Source: Alistipes indistinctus YIT 12060 (GTDB lineage: Bacteria > Bacteroidota > Bacteroidia > Bacteroidales > Rikenellaceae). From it: 64,000 nucleotides of DNA. The stretch covers positions 1,860,001 to 1,924,000 of the forward strand of contig NZ_CP102250.1 of assembly GCF_025144995.1 (NCBI RefSeq), in the 5' to 3' direction. How positions within the stretch are numbered: position 1 is the stretch's first letter; the number at the start of each line of letters is the position of its first letter. Positions 47,160 to 55,891 of this stretch are shown here, one piece after another. The notes beneath the pieces were generated by a model. It was not told where the DNA came from. It did not search any database and saw nothing but the letters and a program-made list of their open reading frames with translations. Position numbers and translations under genes: made by a program.

Positions 47160-50100
47160 TTAGAAAGTTATGTTAACACCCAGCGAGCAGGTGCGCATCT
47201 GAGGATAACCCATAGCGCCAACCTCCATACCACCGACCAAAGACTGACGAGGATCGATACCTGACTTGCTGGTAATCAGCCACATATTATCCAACGAGGC
47301 GTATACGCGGATACCGCCGATACCGATTTTGTCCATCCATTTCTGCGGGAAGTTATAGCCCACGGTAATGTTTTTCACACTCAGGTAAGAAGCATCGAAC
47401 AGCGACATGTCGGTGTAAGCCCAGCTGCCGATCGATGCGCCGTAAGTATAGCTGTCACCGTTCGGATTGGCATACATCATCATCGGGTATTTCGCACTGG
47501 TATTGGTCGCGGTCCAGGTATTGTTTCTCAAATCTTCCGAAACCAAATAGCCGGGGGTCGTATCATCGTAGTAATACAGCGCATAGCTATTGCTGAAGAA
47601 TTTACCGCCGATCTGGAATGCGAAAGTAGCCGAGAAGTCGAGGTCTTTCCAACGGAAAGAGGTATTGAAACCGCCGATAAGTTTCGGAGTAGCGTCGCCG
47701 ATCTCCTGCCGGGTGGCCAGCGAGTGGTTCGTGGTGTATACCATATTGCCCTCTTTCAGTTCCCCCACATAGTGCGATGCGCGCAGTGCCTCGATATTCT
47801 CCGAAGTTACCGTCGAAGAGATCAGCGGCAGACCGGTAGCCTGGTCAACGCCGCCGTACAGATACTGGTAGACGTTGTAATAGGGTTTACCCACGCCGCG
47901 CAGGTAGAACGCACCGTTACTGATCGTACCGGTACCGGCTGCAGTCCAGCCGTCGGGATTGGCTTCCCACATACCGTTCAGTTTGTCCGAACCGGTGCCT
48001 TCGGGCACTTTCGTCAGGATCGTCTTATAGTGCGCCCCGTTTACACCGAACGACCAAAGGATGTCCGGTGTTTTGATGATATCCACACCCAGTTCGAATT
48101 CGAAACCGCGCGTGCGCAACTCGGCCGAGTTCGCAGCGATCGAAGACTGACCGGTAGCGGCATAGTTCGTCGGTGCGTTCCAGATCATATCGGTGGTATT
48201 GGTCTGATACCAGTCCAAAGTACCGTAGAAACGGTCCCACAGACGGAAATCCAAACCTACGTCGACGGTCTTTTTCTTCTCCCAGGTCAGAGCGGCAGCC
48301 GCACTACCCTGCGAGATTTTCCAACCGTCGGGTTTAAAACTGCCCGGGGTGCTGTTACCCGTTGAGCCGTAGCTCCAGGTCAGGTAGCCTGCATAACGGC
48401 CGATACCGTTCTGGTTGCCGATCACACCGTAGTCGGCACGAAGTTTCAGGTCGGTCAGCCAGGTAGCATCTGCGAGCCAAGATTCCGAAGAGAGACGCCA
48501 TGCGCCGCCCACGCTCCAGAACACGCCCCAACGGTCGTCGTTGTAGCGGAATTTCGAAGAACCGTCGGCACGAATGGAAGCCGTTACATAGTACTTGTTA
48601 TCGAAGTTGTAATTTGCGCGGGCGAAGTAACCCTCGAGGGCCTCTTGGTCCTCGCCGCCGCCACCACCTGAGAAGGGGCTATCGCCACCGTTGAGCCACA
48701 GGAAGTTGGCAAACGTGTCAAACCCGTTGATCAGTGAATACGCGCTTTTGAAGTTCAGCGAAGAAGAGCGGTTCCAGTTGAACTCGTGACCGATCAGGGC
48801 GTCTACGTGGTGTTTTCCGTAATCGTGTGCCCAAGTCAGCAATTGCTGGCTGTTGATGTTCATGTAGTCGCTGTAGTTACGACCCATCGTACCGCCGTAA
48901 GACTTGGAAGCTCCGGTTTCCTTGTTGGCATAGCGTTCGCGCATCGCAAAAGTTTCATCCACGGCGATATTAGCACGGAACGTGAAATCTTTCAGGAATT
49001 TGGCTTCTACATAACCGCTCATGTTCAAGTCGTTGTAGATCGTTTGATCCTTATCGTCCTGAAGCTGCTGGATCAGGTTGTAACCGTTGGCCGGATAACG
49101 CGCATTGACGTATCCCAGCGGAGAGTACTGTTGCCCGTTGTTTCCGACAAAGATTTTTTCGCCGGTCTTTTCATCGTACATCAACGCACCGTTCTCGTCG
49201 CGCTGCCACATCTGGGCCAAGGCGTTCCGGGCATAGAGCCAATAAAAGACGTTCTGTACGGTCGTACCCGGGTTACGTCCCCAACGGGTAGCCATCGATT
49301 GCTGGGCACGACGGCTGTAAGCAATATTTACACCGGCTTTCAACCATTTATTAATCTGCGTATTGACATTGGAACGCAAGTTATAGCGGTTGAATTTAGA
49401 CGAAACGAAATAAGAGGGATCGGACAGGTAGCCGGCTGAAATGAAATAGTCGGTTTTGTCGGTCGCACCGCTGACGGTAACGTTATACTCCTGGCGGAAA
49501 GATTTTTGGAAAACGGCGTCTTCCCAGTCGTCATTATACATCAGGGTGGCGTTCGGATTGAGCTTGCCATCGGTTCCTACCAGGAAAATATTCTTCAAAG
49601 TAGAGCTGGCATTGGATCCGGAGCCGGTTTTGATCAGGTTCTCTTCTGCGGTCAGGCCCGGAACGTTGTACAGCAACCAGTTGCTCATCGGGTTTTTGCC
49701 GTCAAACTTCGTTGTGCTTCCGGTGTAGTTGAACAGGTGCTGGCTGGCGAAGAGGGCTGCCTCTTCGTGAGTCATGTTCGGATTCTGCACATTGGTCGTG
49801 TAGTTCTGATTGCTGCCATAGCGAGCCGAATTGTAAATCGCCTGCCAGGCATTCTCATAAATATCAGCAGGGCTGTCCATCAGTTCTGCCTGATTGCTGC
49901 CGATCATGTTCATACCCCACTTACCTTCGAAAGTAACCCGGGCTTTGCCCTGCTGGCCGCGCTTGGTCGTTACCATCACGACGCCGTTGGCGCCGCGCGA
50001 ACCCCACAGGGCTGTCGAAGCGGCATCCTTCAGAACGGTGATCGATTCCACATCCTTCGGGTTCAGGGTTGCCAGTACATTGGAGTTTGTATTGGGCACC

Positions 50101-50657
50101 CCATCGATTACGATCAACGCATTCGCATTGTTCTGGCTGGCAGTACCGATACCGCGGATACGGATACCCATATCGGTACCAGGCTGGCCGTCGACCGAAG
50201 ATACCTGCAGACCCGGGATAGAGCCTTCCAGGGCTTTGGACAGCGTCGAGTTAGACTGTGAGCTGATCAGTTTCGAGTCGATCGAGCTGACTGAACCCGT
50301 CAGGTCTTTTTTCTTCGCGGTACCGAAAGCCTGAACAACGACTTCCTCCAAGCCCATCGCATCGTCTTCGAGGGTGACGTTAATGGTAGTGCTGCCACCT
50401 GCGGTAACCGTCACGGACTTCGTGCCCAGGAAGGAGTATTTGATCTTGCTCCCTTGGTTGGCTTTGATGGTGTAGTCACCGTCAAGGCCCGTCGAAGTAC
50501 CTACGGTGGTACCCACCACTTCCACGCTGGCGCCGATGATCGGTTGCCCGTCACTGCCCTTCACCACGCCGGAGTAAGTCCGCTCCTGCGCCTGAACCAG
50601 CGTCATGCTTAATGCTGTGATACACAGCACTAAAAACAATCGTAGAGTTCCTTTCAT
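47160..50657 (-). CDS. SusC-family TonB-dependent outer membrane transporter, cassette 6
   Basis: 1165 residues from MKGTLRLFLVLCITALSM; an in-frame ATG at 50714 (MLHSGLIGVYLF) lies in the leader. KANQGSKIKYSF allele as in SusC5, TonB-box-like EVVVQAFGTAKKKDL as in SusC1, plug TNSNVLATLNPKDVESI, WGSRGANGVVMV, barrel ending GVNITF. Its upstream region has neither the conserved block of cassettes 1, 2 and 5 nor a TAnnTTTG promoter. The divergent beta-helix gene lies beyond. Confidence 0.95.
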   Translation of the reverse strand: MKGTLRLFLVLCITALSMTLVQAQERTYSGVVKGSDGQPIIGASVEVVGTTVGTSTGLDGDYTIKANQGSKIKYSFLGTKSVTVTAGGSTTINVTLEDDAMGLEEVVVQAFGTAKKKDLTGSVSSIDSKLISSQSNSTLSKALEGSIPGLQVSSVDGQPGTDMGIRIRGIGTASQNNANALIVIDGVPNTNSNVLATLNPKDVESITVLKDAASTALWGSRGANGVVMVTTKRGQQGKARVTFEGKWGMNMIGSNQAELMDSPADIYENAWQAIYNSARYGSNQNYTTNVQNPNMTHEEAALFASQHLFNYTGSTTKFDGKNPMSNWLLYNVPGLTAEENLIKTGSGSNASSTLKNIFLVGTDGKLNPNATLMYNDDWEDAVFQKSFRQEYNVTVSGATDKTDYFISAGYLSDPSYFVSSKFNRYNLRSNVNTQINKWLKAGVNIAYSRRAQQSMATRWGRNPGTTVQNVFYWLYARNALAQMWQRDENGALMYDEKTGEKIFVGNNGQQYSPLGYVNARYPANGYNLIQQLQDDKDQTIYNDLNMSGYVEAKFLKDFTFRANIAVDETFAMRERYANKETGASKSYGGTMGRNYSDYMNINSQQLLTWAHDYGKHHVDALIGHEFNWNRSSSLNFKSAYSLINGFDTFANFLWLNGGDSPFSGGGGGEDQEALEGYFARANYNFDNKYYVTASIRADGSSKFRYNDDRWGVFWSVGGAWRLSSESWLADATWLTDLKLRADYGVIGNQNGIGRYAGYLTWSYGSTGNSTPGSFKPDGWKISQGSAAAALTWEKKKTVDVGLDFRLWDRFYGTLDWYQTNTTDMIWNAPTNYAATGQSSIAANSAELRTRGFEFELGVDIIKTPDILWSFGVNGAHYKTILTKVPEGTGSDKLNGMWEANPDGWTAAGTGTISNGAFYLRGVGKPYYNVYQYLYGGVDQATGLPLISSTVTSENIEALRASHYVGELKEGNMVYTTNHSLATRQEIGDATPKLIGGFNTSFRWKDLDFSATFAFQIGGKFFSNSYALYYYDDTTPGYLVSEDLRNNTWTATNTSAKYPMMMYANPNGDSYTYGASIGSWAYTDMSLFDASYLSVKNITVGYNFPQKWMDKIGIGGIRVYASLDNMWLITSKSGIDPRQSLVGGMEVGAMGYPQMRTCSLGVNITF

Positions 50658-50739
50658 AATTAATTGTTTAAGGTTAATAAAAAGGTATACGCCGATTAAA
50701 CCACTATGTAACAAGCTGTTATACAGTGTCTTGTGTGTT
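50658..50739 (-). promoter_or_regulatory. SusC6 5' leader, type C hairpin
   Basis: Arms CACTATGTAACA (50702-50713) and TGTTATACAGTG (50717-50728). Identical to the SusC5 leader over its whole 82 nt. Confidence 0.65.
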
Positions 50740-50750
50740 TTAATCGTTCG
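50740..50750 (-). repeat. 11-bp SusC-associated site 6 (putative recombination site)
   Basis: CGAACGATTAA reading toward SusC6. The upstream flank TTTTAAA differs from all other copies. Confidence 0.8.
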
Positions 50751-50986
50751 TTTAAAACGGTCTGTTTTTGGCGTGACTAAAAGTGTTATTATTCGGGCTT
50801 AAAATGCTATTTTTAAAAAAGGTTTTTATGGCCGATCCCATCTCTTTCGGAATCTATTTTTGATACTGAAGGATGATGGCTATTTCCGGTTCGGCCGGAT
50901 GGTTTGGAGGGTGTTTTTTGGAGCGGGTAGGGAGGTGGTTTCAGGAATTGGTGTATCTTTGTCTGCAAAACCTGAAATTGACAGTG
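50751..50986. other. Divergent intergenic region between cassette 6 and the beta-helix gene
   Basis: Beyond site 6 the sequence (AAAACGGTCTG, then an A/T-rich stretch to about 50830) matches no other cassette apart from a short AAAACGGTCT string also found in the type A leader. No terminator or promoter toward SusC6 is recognisable. Confidence 0.5.
50954..50961 (+). promoter_or_regulatory. Promoter -7 element of the beta-helix gene
   Basis: TATCTTTG matches TAnnTTTG, 25 bp before the ATG. There is no convincing -33 element at the right distance. Confidence 0.55.
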
Positions 50987-53121
50987 ATGATGCGATTGTT
51001 GACTTTTTTTCTCTGCTGCTGGATCAGCAGTAGCGTTTGGGCGGCCGACCGGGTGGTATGTGTAACCCGTGACCGGGCCGAGGCACCTCAAGGCGCCGTA
51101 ATTGCCTCTACGTTGCAAAAGGGAATTGTGTTGGCCGGGAAGTACAAGCAGAAAGGCGACGATGTAACGTTGCTTGTGGCTGGAGGTACTTATCGGCTTG
51201 ACAAAACGCTGGAGATGACAGCCAGGGAGTTGGGGTTGACCGCCGGCAGTTTGGTTGTGCGTCCGTTGGACGGCGCGAAAGTGATTTTTTACGGAGGGGT
51301 GGAGATTCCTGTGCAATATATCGAACAGGCTCCCGCTTCGGAAAGCCGCATCCGTCCCGAGATGCGTGGTAAAATCGTCAAAGTGGATCTGCGCAAGGCG
51401 GGAATCACTGCGCTCGGCGAGTTGCGGAATTCCGGTTTTTCGCGCCCGGCAGTCCCGGCGTGGACCGAAGTGTTTGTGAACGATCAGGTCCAGAAACTTT
51501 CCCGATGGCCCAACGATACGATGGCCCTGATGGGGGAAGTCGTTGAGACCGGCTCGGTGAAATGGATAATAGGGGCGGTACATTCCGGTATTTCGGCGAC
51601 CGGCCTTCGCAATGGAAGAGCGGGGATCCGAAATGGATTGCGGGTTATTTCGCATGGGGCTATGCCGACGACATGGTGCGTATAGCCCAGATCGATACGA
51701 CCGATAAGACCATTAAACTCGACGAAGCGGTGATGTACGGCCTGATCTCCGGCGCCGATTACAATCGCTGGTATGTAGTGAACCTGCTCGAAGAGGTGGA
51801 TGTGCCGGGCGAGTATTACATCGACTATCCGAACATGACTCTTTGGTTGTATCCGTCCGAGAAGATCGAAAAATTGTCGTTGTCGCTGCTGGCCGAACCG
51901 ATGCTGGCGTTGGAAGGGGTGAAAAATGTCGAGGTGCAGCATATCGACTTCGAGTGCTCGCGGGGCATGGGTGTCTATATGGAGCGTACCGAGAATGTCA
52001 TATTGCGCGGTTGCCGTTTCCATAATCTCGGTGCGACAGCCGTTTGTATCGGCAAAGGGGTCAAACCTTACGACCAGTATGCCCATACCGGCGAGACGAA
52101 CATTCCGGTTTCACGGATGATCGGCAACCTGGCCCAATATATTTATAAGAATCCGGTATTCGACCGGGAGGCAGGCCGTAACAATGGCATCGTGGATTGT
52201 GTGATCGAAGAGGTCGGTGCAGGCGGCATCAACATGGGCGGCGGTAACCGGATTACACTGGAACCCGGGGGCAATTACGTGCAGAACTGTCGGATTTCAC
52301 GCTACAACCGCGTTGAAAAATCATACCGTCCGGCAATCCAGTTGACAGGTGCGGGCAATCGGGTGTCGAATTGTGAAATTTTCGATGCGCCGTCGTCGGC
52401 TATCCTCATCCAGGGTAATGACCACCTGGTCGAATATTGCGATATCCATAACGTCTGCAACGAGATCGATGACCTCGGGGCGGTGTATTACGGCCGTGAC
52501 CAAAGTGAGCAGGGCAACAAGTTGATGTTTAACTATGTGCATGACCTGAGTGCCAAACACCGCGTGACCGGGTTCTACCATGACGATGGGGCGTGCGGGA
52601 TGTATGTCTACGGGAATATCCTTTACAAAGCCGGTTTACAGCCGGTATTATTGGGGGGAGGCTCGGACAACCATTATAAAAATAATATCTTTATTGGTAC
52701 GCCTTACGGCCTCTATGTCGATAACCGTCTGGAGAACTGGGCGAAAGGGACGATTGATATTATCAAGGAGCGGCTGGAGATGGTTAACTACGAGAGCGGT
52801 CCGTTCAAAGAAAAGTATCCGTGGGCAGCGAACTATGTCAGCGAAGGGATTGCCACTCCGAAGCGCAACGTAGCGGAGCGCAACCTTTTCTACGATATTT
52901 CGAAACTGCTGATTTGTCCCGGCGAACGGCCCTACGAGCGTGCGTACATGGAGATGTACGACAACTGGATTACCTGGAGCGGCAAGGGTTTCGACGAACC
53001 CGGATTCGTGGATGAAAAAAACGGAAACTGGAACCTGAAGCCCGATGCGGCCATCTTCAAATATATTCCCGGTTTCGAGGCGATTCCGGTCGACAAGATC
53101 GGATGTACGTTGCCCAAATAG
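50987..53121 (+). pseudogene. Beta-helix glycosidase-like gene with a -1 frameshift near 51560
   Basis: The first frame gives a signal peptide (MMRLLTFFLCCWISSSVWA) and residues to about GEVVETGSVK. The second frame continues from 51562 as MDNRGGTFRYFGDRPSQW through to 53121. Together they make one right-handed beta-helix protein of about 711 residues related to the one at 12757-14877 (shared features: VYVNDQ/LYVNG segment, RYFGDRP, RIEQNHIHDIG-like coils such as RVSNCEIFDAPSSAILIQ). One extra A in the AAA run at 51560-51562 would restore the frame. As written, the product would be truncated after about 230 residues. It could be a true pseudogene or a sequencing error. Confidence 0.7.
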
Positions 53122-53146
53122 AACGATGGAGTAGCGAGGGGACTTG

Positions 53147-53180
53147 AAGGGGCGCGCGGACAATTTTCGTGCGCCTCTTT
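53147..53180 (+). terminator. Possible terminator after the beta-helix gene
   Basis: AAGGGGCGCGCG (53147-53158) and CGTGCGCCTCTT (53168-53179) can pair with a wobble and a mismatch, followed by TTTC. Confidence 0.45.
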
Positions 53181-53259
53181 CGGCAGGGGATGCCGTTACC
53201 CGGATGCTGCGCTGTTGATGGTGTTGAATTCCTAAACTTTAAATAACTAACTGGAAACG

Positions 53260-55398
53260 ATGAAGAAAAAACTATGGACCTGGGCGGCCGCCGTCCTGAT
53301 GCTTCCGCTGGTTGTGGACGGTTCCACGAATCATTCTGTGAATTATGCCGGAGAGGCAGCCGGAAATATCGCCGGAAACGGCGTCAGTCGTGCAGCTGGC
53401 AAACGTACCGCCGGTCCGGTATCCGTTCAGCCCGATTATCTGGAAATCTGCCGGGGAATCTTACAGCAGAAGCTGGAGCATCCCTACCTGGTCTTTACCA
53501 ACGAGAGCAAGAAAGAGATTCTCGAACGGGTCAGGACCGATCCGTTCGCTGCCGAAGTGATGGCGTTGCTCAAGCATTACGGGGAGCGTTCTATGCTGAC
53601 GACCGTCGAGCCGGAGCTGACGATCAACGATCCGGCGGCGCGTTACACCGAGACCAATCCCTACCTCGATTACCAGATGTTCTACCTGAACGGAGCCTAC
53701 AACCTCGCATTCCTGTACCAGATGACCGGGGAGCAGGCGTATGCCGACCGGGCGTTCTATTTCGTCAACAAGCTTTGCGCGATGGATACCTGGGTACAGA
53801 GCGCACACTATTTCGAAATCATCTATCCGAGGGTGTGGCCTTACGGGGTCCCCGACGATCAGGTGTCGTTCTCTTACGATATTTCCGTAGCCGACTGCGC
53901 CTATGTCGTGGGCCTGGTTTACGACTGGCTCTACCCGGCGCTCGCCAAACCGCAGCGTGACCGTATCCGCGGTGCCCTGCTCGAAAAGGCGATCACGCGC
54001 GTCAGGGGGAACTACGAGTACCAGTGGTGGGCGACGGCCTATAAATGCAACTGGTCGGGGATCTGTCATTCGGGTGTGGGTATGGCGGCCCTGGCGCTGC
54101 TGACCGAAGAGCCGCGCCTGATCGATGTACTGGCCCGCAGTTGCGAAGGGGTCGCCGGGATGTTTGCGCATCTGGGTGCCGACAACGGCTGGGGCGAGGG
54201 CCGTGGGTATGCCGGGTACGGATTGGGGCAGTCGATCTATTTCATGGATGCGATTAAAAAGGTGTCGGGCGGGAAGATCGACCTGTTCGACACCGAAGGA
54301 TTGAAGCATCCGGCCGATTTCGCGCTGTTCGGACTGACCGGCAGTTTCAACGACGGCGAGGCGGCCGGCCCGATCGGAACGTCGTACCATTATAATAAAC
54401 TGGTAGAAGAGTCGCAGGATCCGACCGCGATGTACTACCTCGAGACCTATCTGAACGGAGATCGCCGCGCTAAAAATATGTGGGAACTGATCTGGCCGCG
54501 TCCTACCGATATCCCTGCCGTGAAGCCCGGCGAGGCTTCGAAATATTTTCCCAGCATCGACTGGGCTTTTATGCGCCGCGATTTTTCGGACAGCTGTATG
54601 CAGGTGGCGGCGAAATGCGCTCTGGCCGACGACCCGCACCATGGACACCTCGATGCCGGGTCCGTCAACCTGACCTGGATGGGAGACACGTTCGTCGGCG
54701 AAGTGCCCCAGCGCTACTACGACCAATATTTTTTCAACGAAATGCGCTGGGATTACCTCTATGTCAAGAGCTCGGGGCACAATACGGTAATTGTCGACGG
54801 CGAGGAGCAGGTTTCGGGCAAGCATAAGGACCAACCCTGGCAGCCTGGCGTGGGCGGCCGGATCGAGAAGTTCGTCACCGGACCCGCATTCGACTATGTG
54901 GTGATGGATGCGACGAAGGCCTATCCGGGTGAGAAACTCAAATCGTGGAAGCGTACCGTGATCCTTGACAAACAGACCGACGCGGTGTTGGTGCTCGACC
55001 GGGTGGGATGTGCCAAAGGGGCGAAGATCGAGGTGCTGTTTCATCCGCTGGTCGATGCAACCGTTCACGACGGGGAATCAGTTACGCTGACTGGGAAACA
55101 TGCGTCCGTCGACATGCAGACGCTTAGCGAAGCCCCTTACTGGACGACGCTCGAGAAGCAGATGAGCTTCCGTATCGTGAAGAACGATCCGGTTCAGTAT
55201 CATCCCTGTCTGTACACGACGCTAACGGCTCCCTCGGAGATGAATGTGATCGGGACGGTCTTTTATCCGTCGGCCCGGAAAGCTGCGGGGGCCGTCTATA
55301 CCCTGGAGCGCAGCGGCAAGGTACCGGTGATCGCCTGCACGGCCGGAGGGGTTACTACGCGTTATGCGGTTGCGGAAGACGGCGTGACCCGTTTATAA
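53260..55398 (+). CDS. Heparinase II/III-type polysaccharide lyase
   Basis: 712 residues with a signal peptide (MKKKLWTWAAAVLMLPLVV). The N-terminal half is an alpha/alpha toroid (YLVFTNESKKEILERV, NPYLDYQMFYLNGAYNLAFL). NWSGICHSG at about 263-271 holds the Asn and His typical of these lyases. The C-terminal beta-sheet domain has HHGHLDAGS at about 460-468 and a nearby YYDQYFF. Enzymes of PL12/15/17/21 with this architecture cleave uronate-containing glycans by beta-elimination, using Tyr/His as base or acid. The substrate cannot be fixed from sequence. With the rhamnosidase it suggests an acidic, rhamnose-bearing polysaccharide. Confidence 0.82.
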   Translation: MKKKLWTWAAAVLMLPLVVDGSTNHSVNYAGEAAGNIAGNGVSRAAGKRTAGPVSVQPDYLEICRGILQQKLEHPYLVFTNESKKEILERVRTDPFAAEVMALLKHYGERSMLTTVEPELTINDPAARYTETNPYLDYQMFYLNGAYNLAFLYQMTGEQAYADRAFYFVNKLCAMDTWVQSAHYFEIIYPRVWPYGVPDDQVSFSYDISVADCAYVVGLVYDWLYPALAKPQRDRIRGALLEKAITRVRGNYEYQWWATAYKCNWSGICHSGVGMAALALLTEEPRLIDVLARSCEGVAGMFAHLGADNGWGEGRGYAGYGLGQSIYFMDAIKKVSGGKIDLFDTEGLKHPADFALFGLTGSFNDGEAAGPIGTSYHYNKLVEESQDPTAMYYLETYLNGDRRAKNMWELIWPRPTDIPAVKPGEASKYFPSIDWAFMRRDFSDSCMQVAAKCALADDPHHGHLDAGSVNLTWMGDTFVGEVPQRYYDQYFFNEMRWDYLYVKSSGHNTVIVDGEEQVSGKHKDQPWQPGVGGRIEKFVTGPAFDYVVMDATKAYPGEKLKSWKRTVILDKQTDAVLVLDRVGCAKGAKIEVLFHPLVDATVHDGESVTLTGKHASVDMQTLSEAPYWTTLEKQMSFRIVKNDPVQYHPCLYTTLTAPSEMNVIGTVFYPSARKAAGAVYTLERSGKVPVIACTAGGVTTRYAVAEDGVTRL

Positions 55399-55419
55399 AA
55401 GAAGACTCCGCGCAAAAGT

Positions 55420-55449
55420 AAAAGCCGACCCGTAAGGGCCGGCTTTTTT
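55420..55449. terminator. Bidirectional terminator between lyase and histone-like genes
   Basis: AAAGCCGACCC and GGGCCGGCTTT pair around GTAA with one mismatch. There is a T6 run on the plus strand and an A/T-rich flank on the other, between two convergent genes. Confidence 0.75.
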
Positions 55450-55473
55450 GGGAGGAAATATCGGATGAAACGA

Positions 55474-55647
55474 TTATTTCGAAGCCTCTACAGATGCCTT
55501 TCTGAAATCCTTCATCAGCTTGCTCAACTCCAGAGCGGCCTTGCGTGCGCGGGTACCTGCGGCTTTGTTATTTTTTTCTACCTGGGCTTTAGCATTTTCA
55601 GTAAACAGGGCGATCTGCTCGTTGATCTGTTCGATTAATTTCTGCAT
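55474..55647 (-). CDS. Small histone H1-like DNA-binding protein
   Basis: 57 residues, MQKLIEQINEQIALFTENAK followed by a Lys/Ala-rich helix (AQVEKNNKAAGTRARKAALE) and ending KDFRKASVEASK. This matches the short Hc1/histone H1-like proteins that are common and conserved in Bacteroidales, thought to bind DNA through basic helices. It is a free-standing gene with a promoter-like pair upstream and a shared terminator downstream. Confidence 0.85.
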   Translation of the reverse strand: MQKLIEQINEQIALFTENAKAQVEKNNKAAGTRARKAALELSKLMKDFRKASVEASK

Positions 55648-55680
55648 GGTATTAAGTATTAAGGATTAATAATTCTGGGC

Positions 55681-55712
55681 TAAAAGTACGTCGCTTTAGC
55701 TGAATCTCCAAA
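55681..55712 (-). promoter_or_regulatory. Promoter of the histone H1-like gene
   Basis: On the minus strand TTTG (55709-55712), 20 bp spacer, then TACTTTTA (55681-55688), one mismatch from TAnnTTTG, 33 bp before the ATG. Confidence 0.55.
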
Positions 55713-55891
55713 TTAATTAGCTTTTTTTTACGCTAAGACACGCATTTTATCTGCTTCTGGAGCTTATTGAGCCGGATAGTATACTTCGTTTTTTGTCATT
55801 TCGGGATGCCGGCATAATAGCGGAGTTTTTACGCTAAGTACCGCGTCGGGAGATCCCGCCCCGGGTCGTAGGATGCGGCGGAATGCCCGGT

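Noticed and set aside
18501-50657. The six SusC/SusD pairs as an assembly duplication artefact.
   Set aside because: Central protein regions, SusD sequences and intergenic stems differ substantially between copies; only the ends are near-identical.
16677-50986. Insertion sequences or transposase remnants that could explain the repeats.
   Set aside because: No transposase-like frame, terminal inverted repeats with target duplications, or recombinase gene was found.
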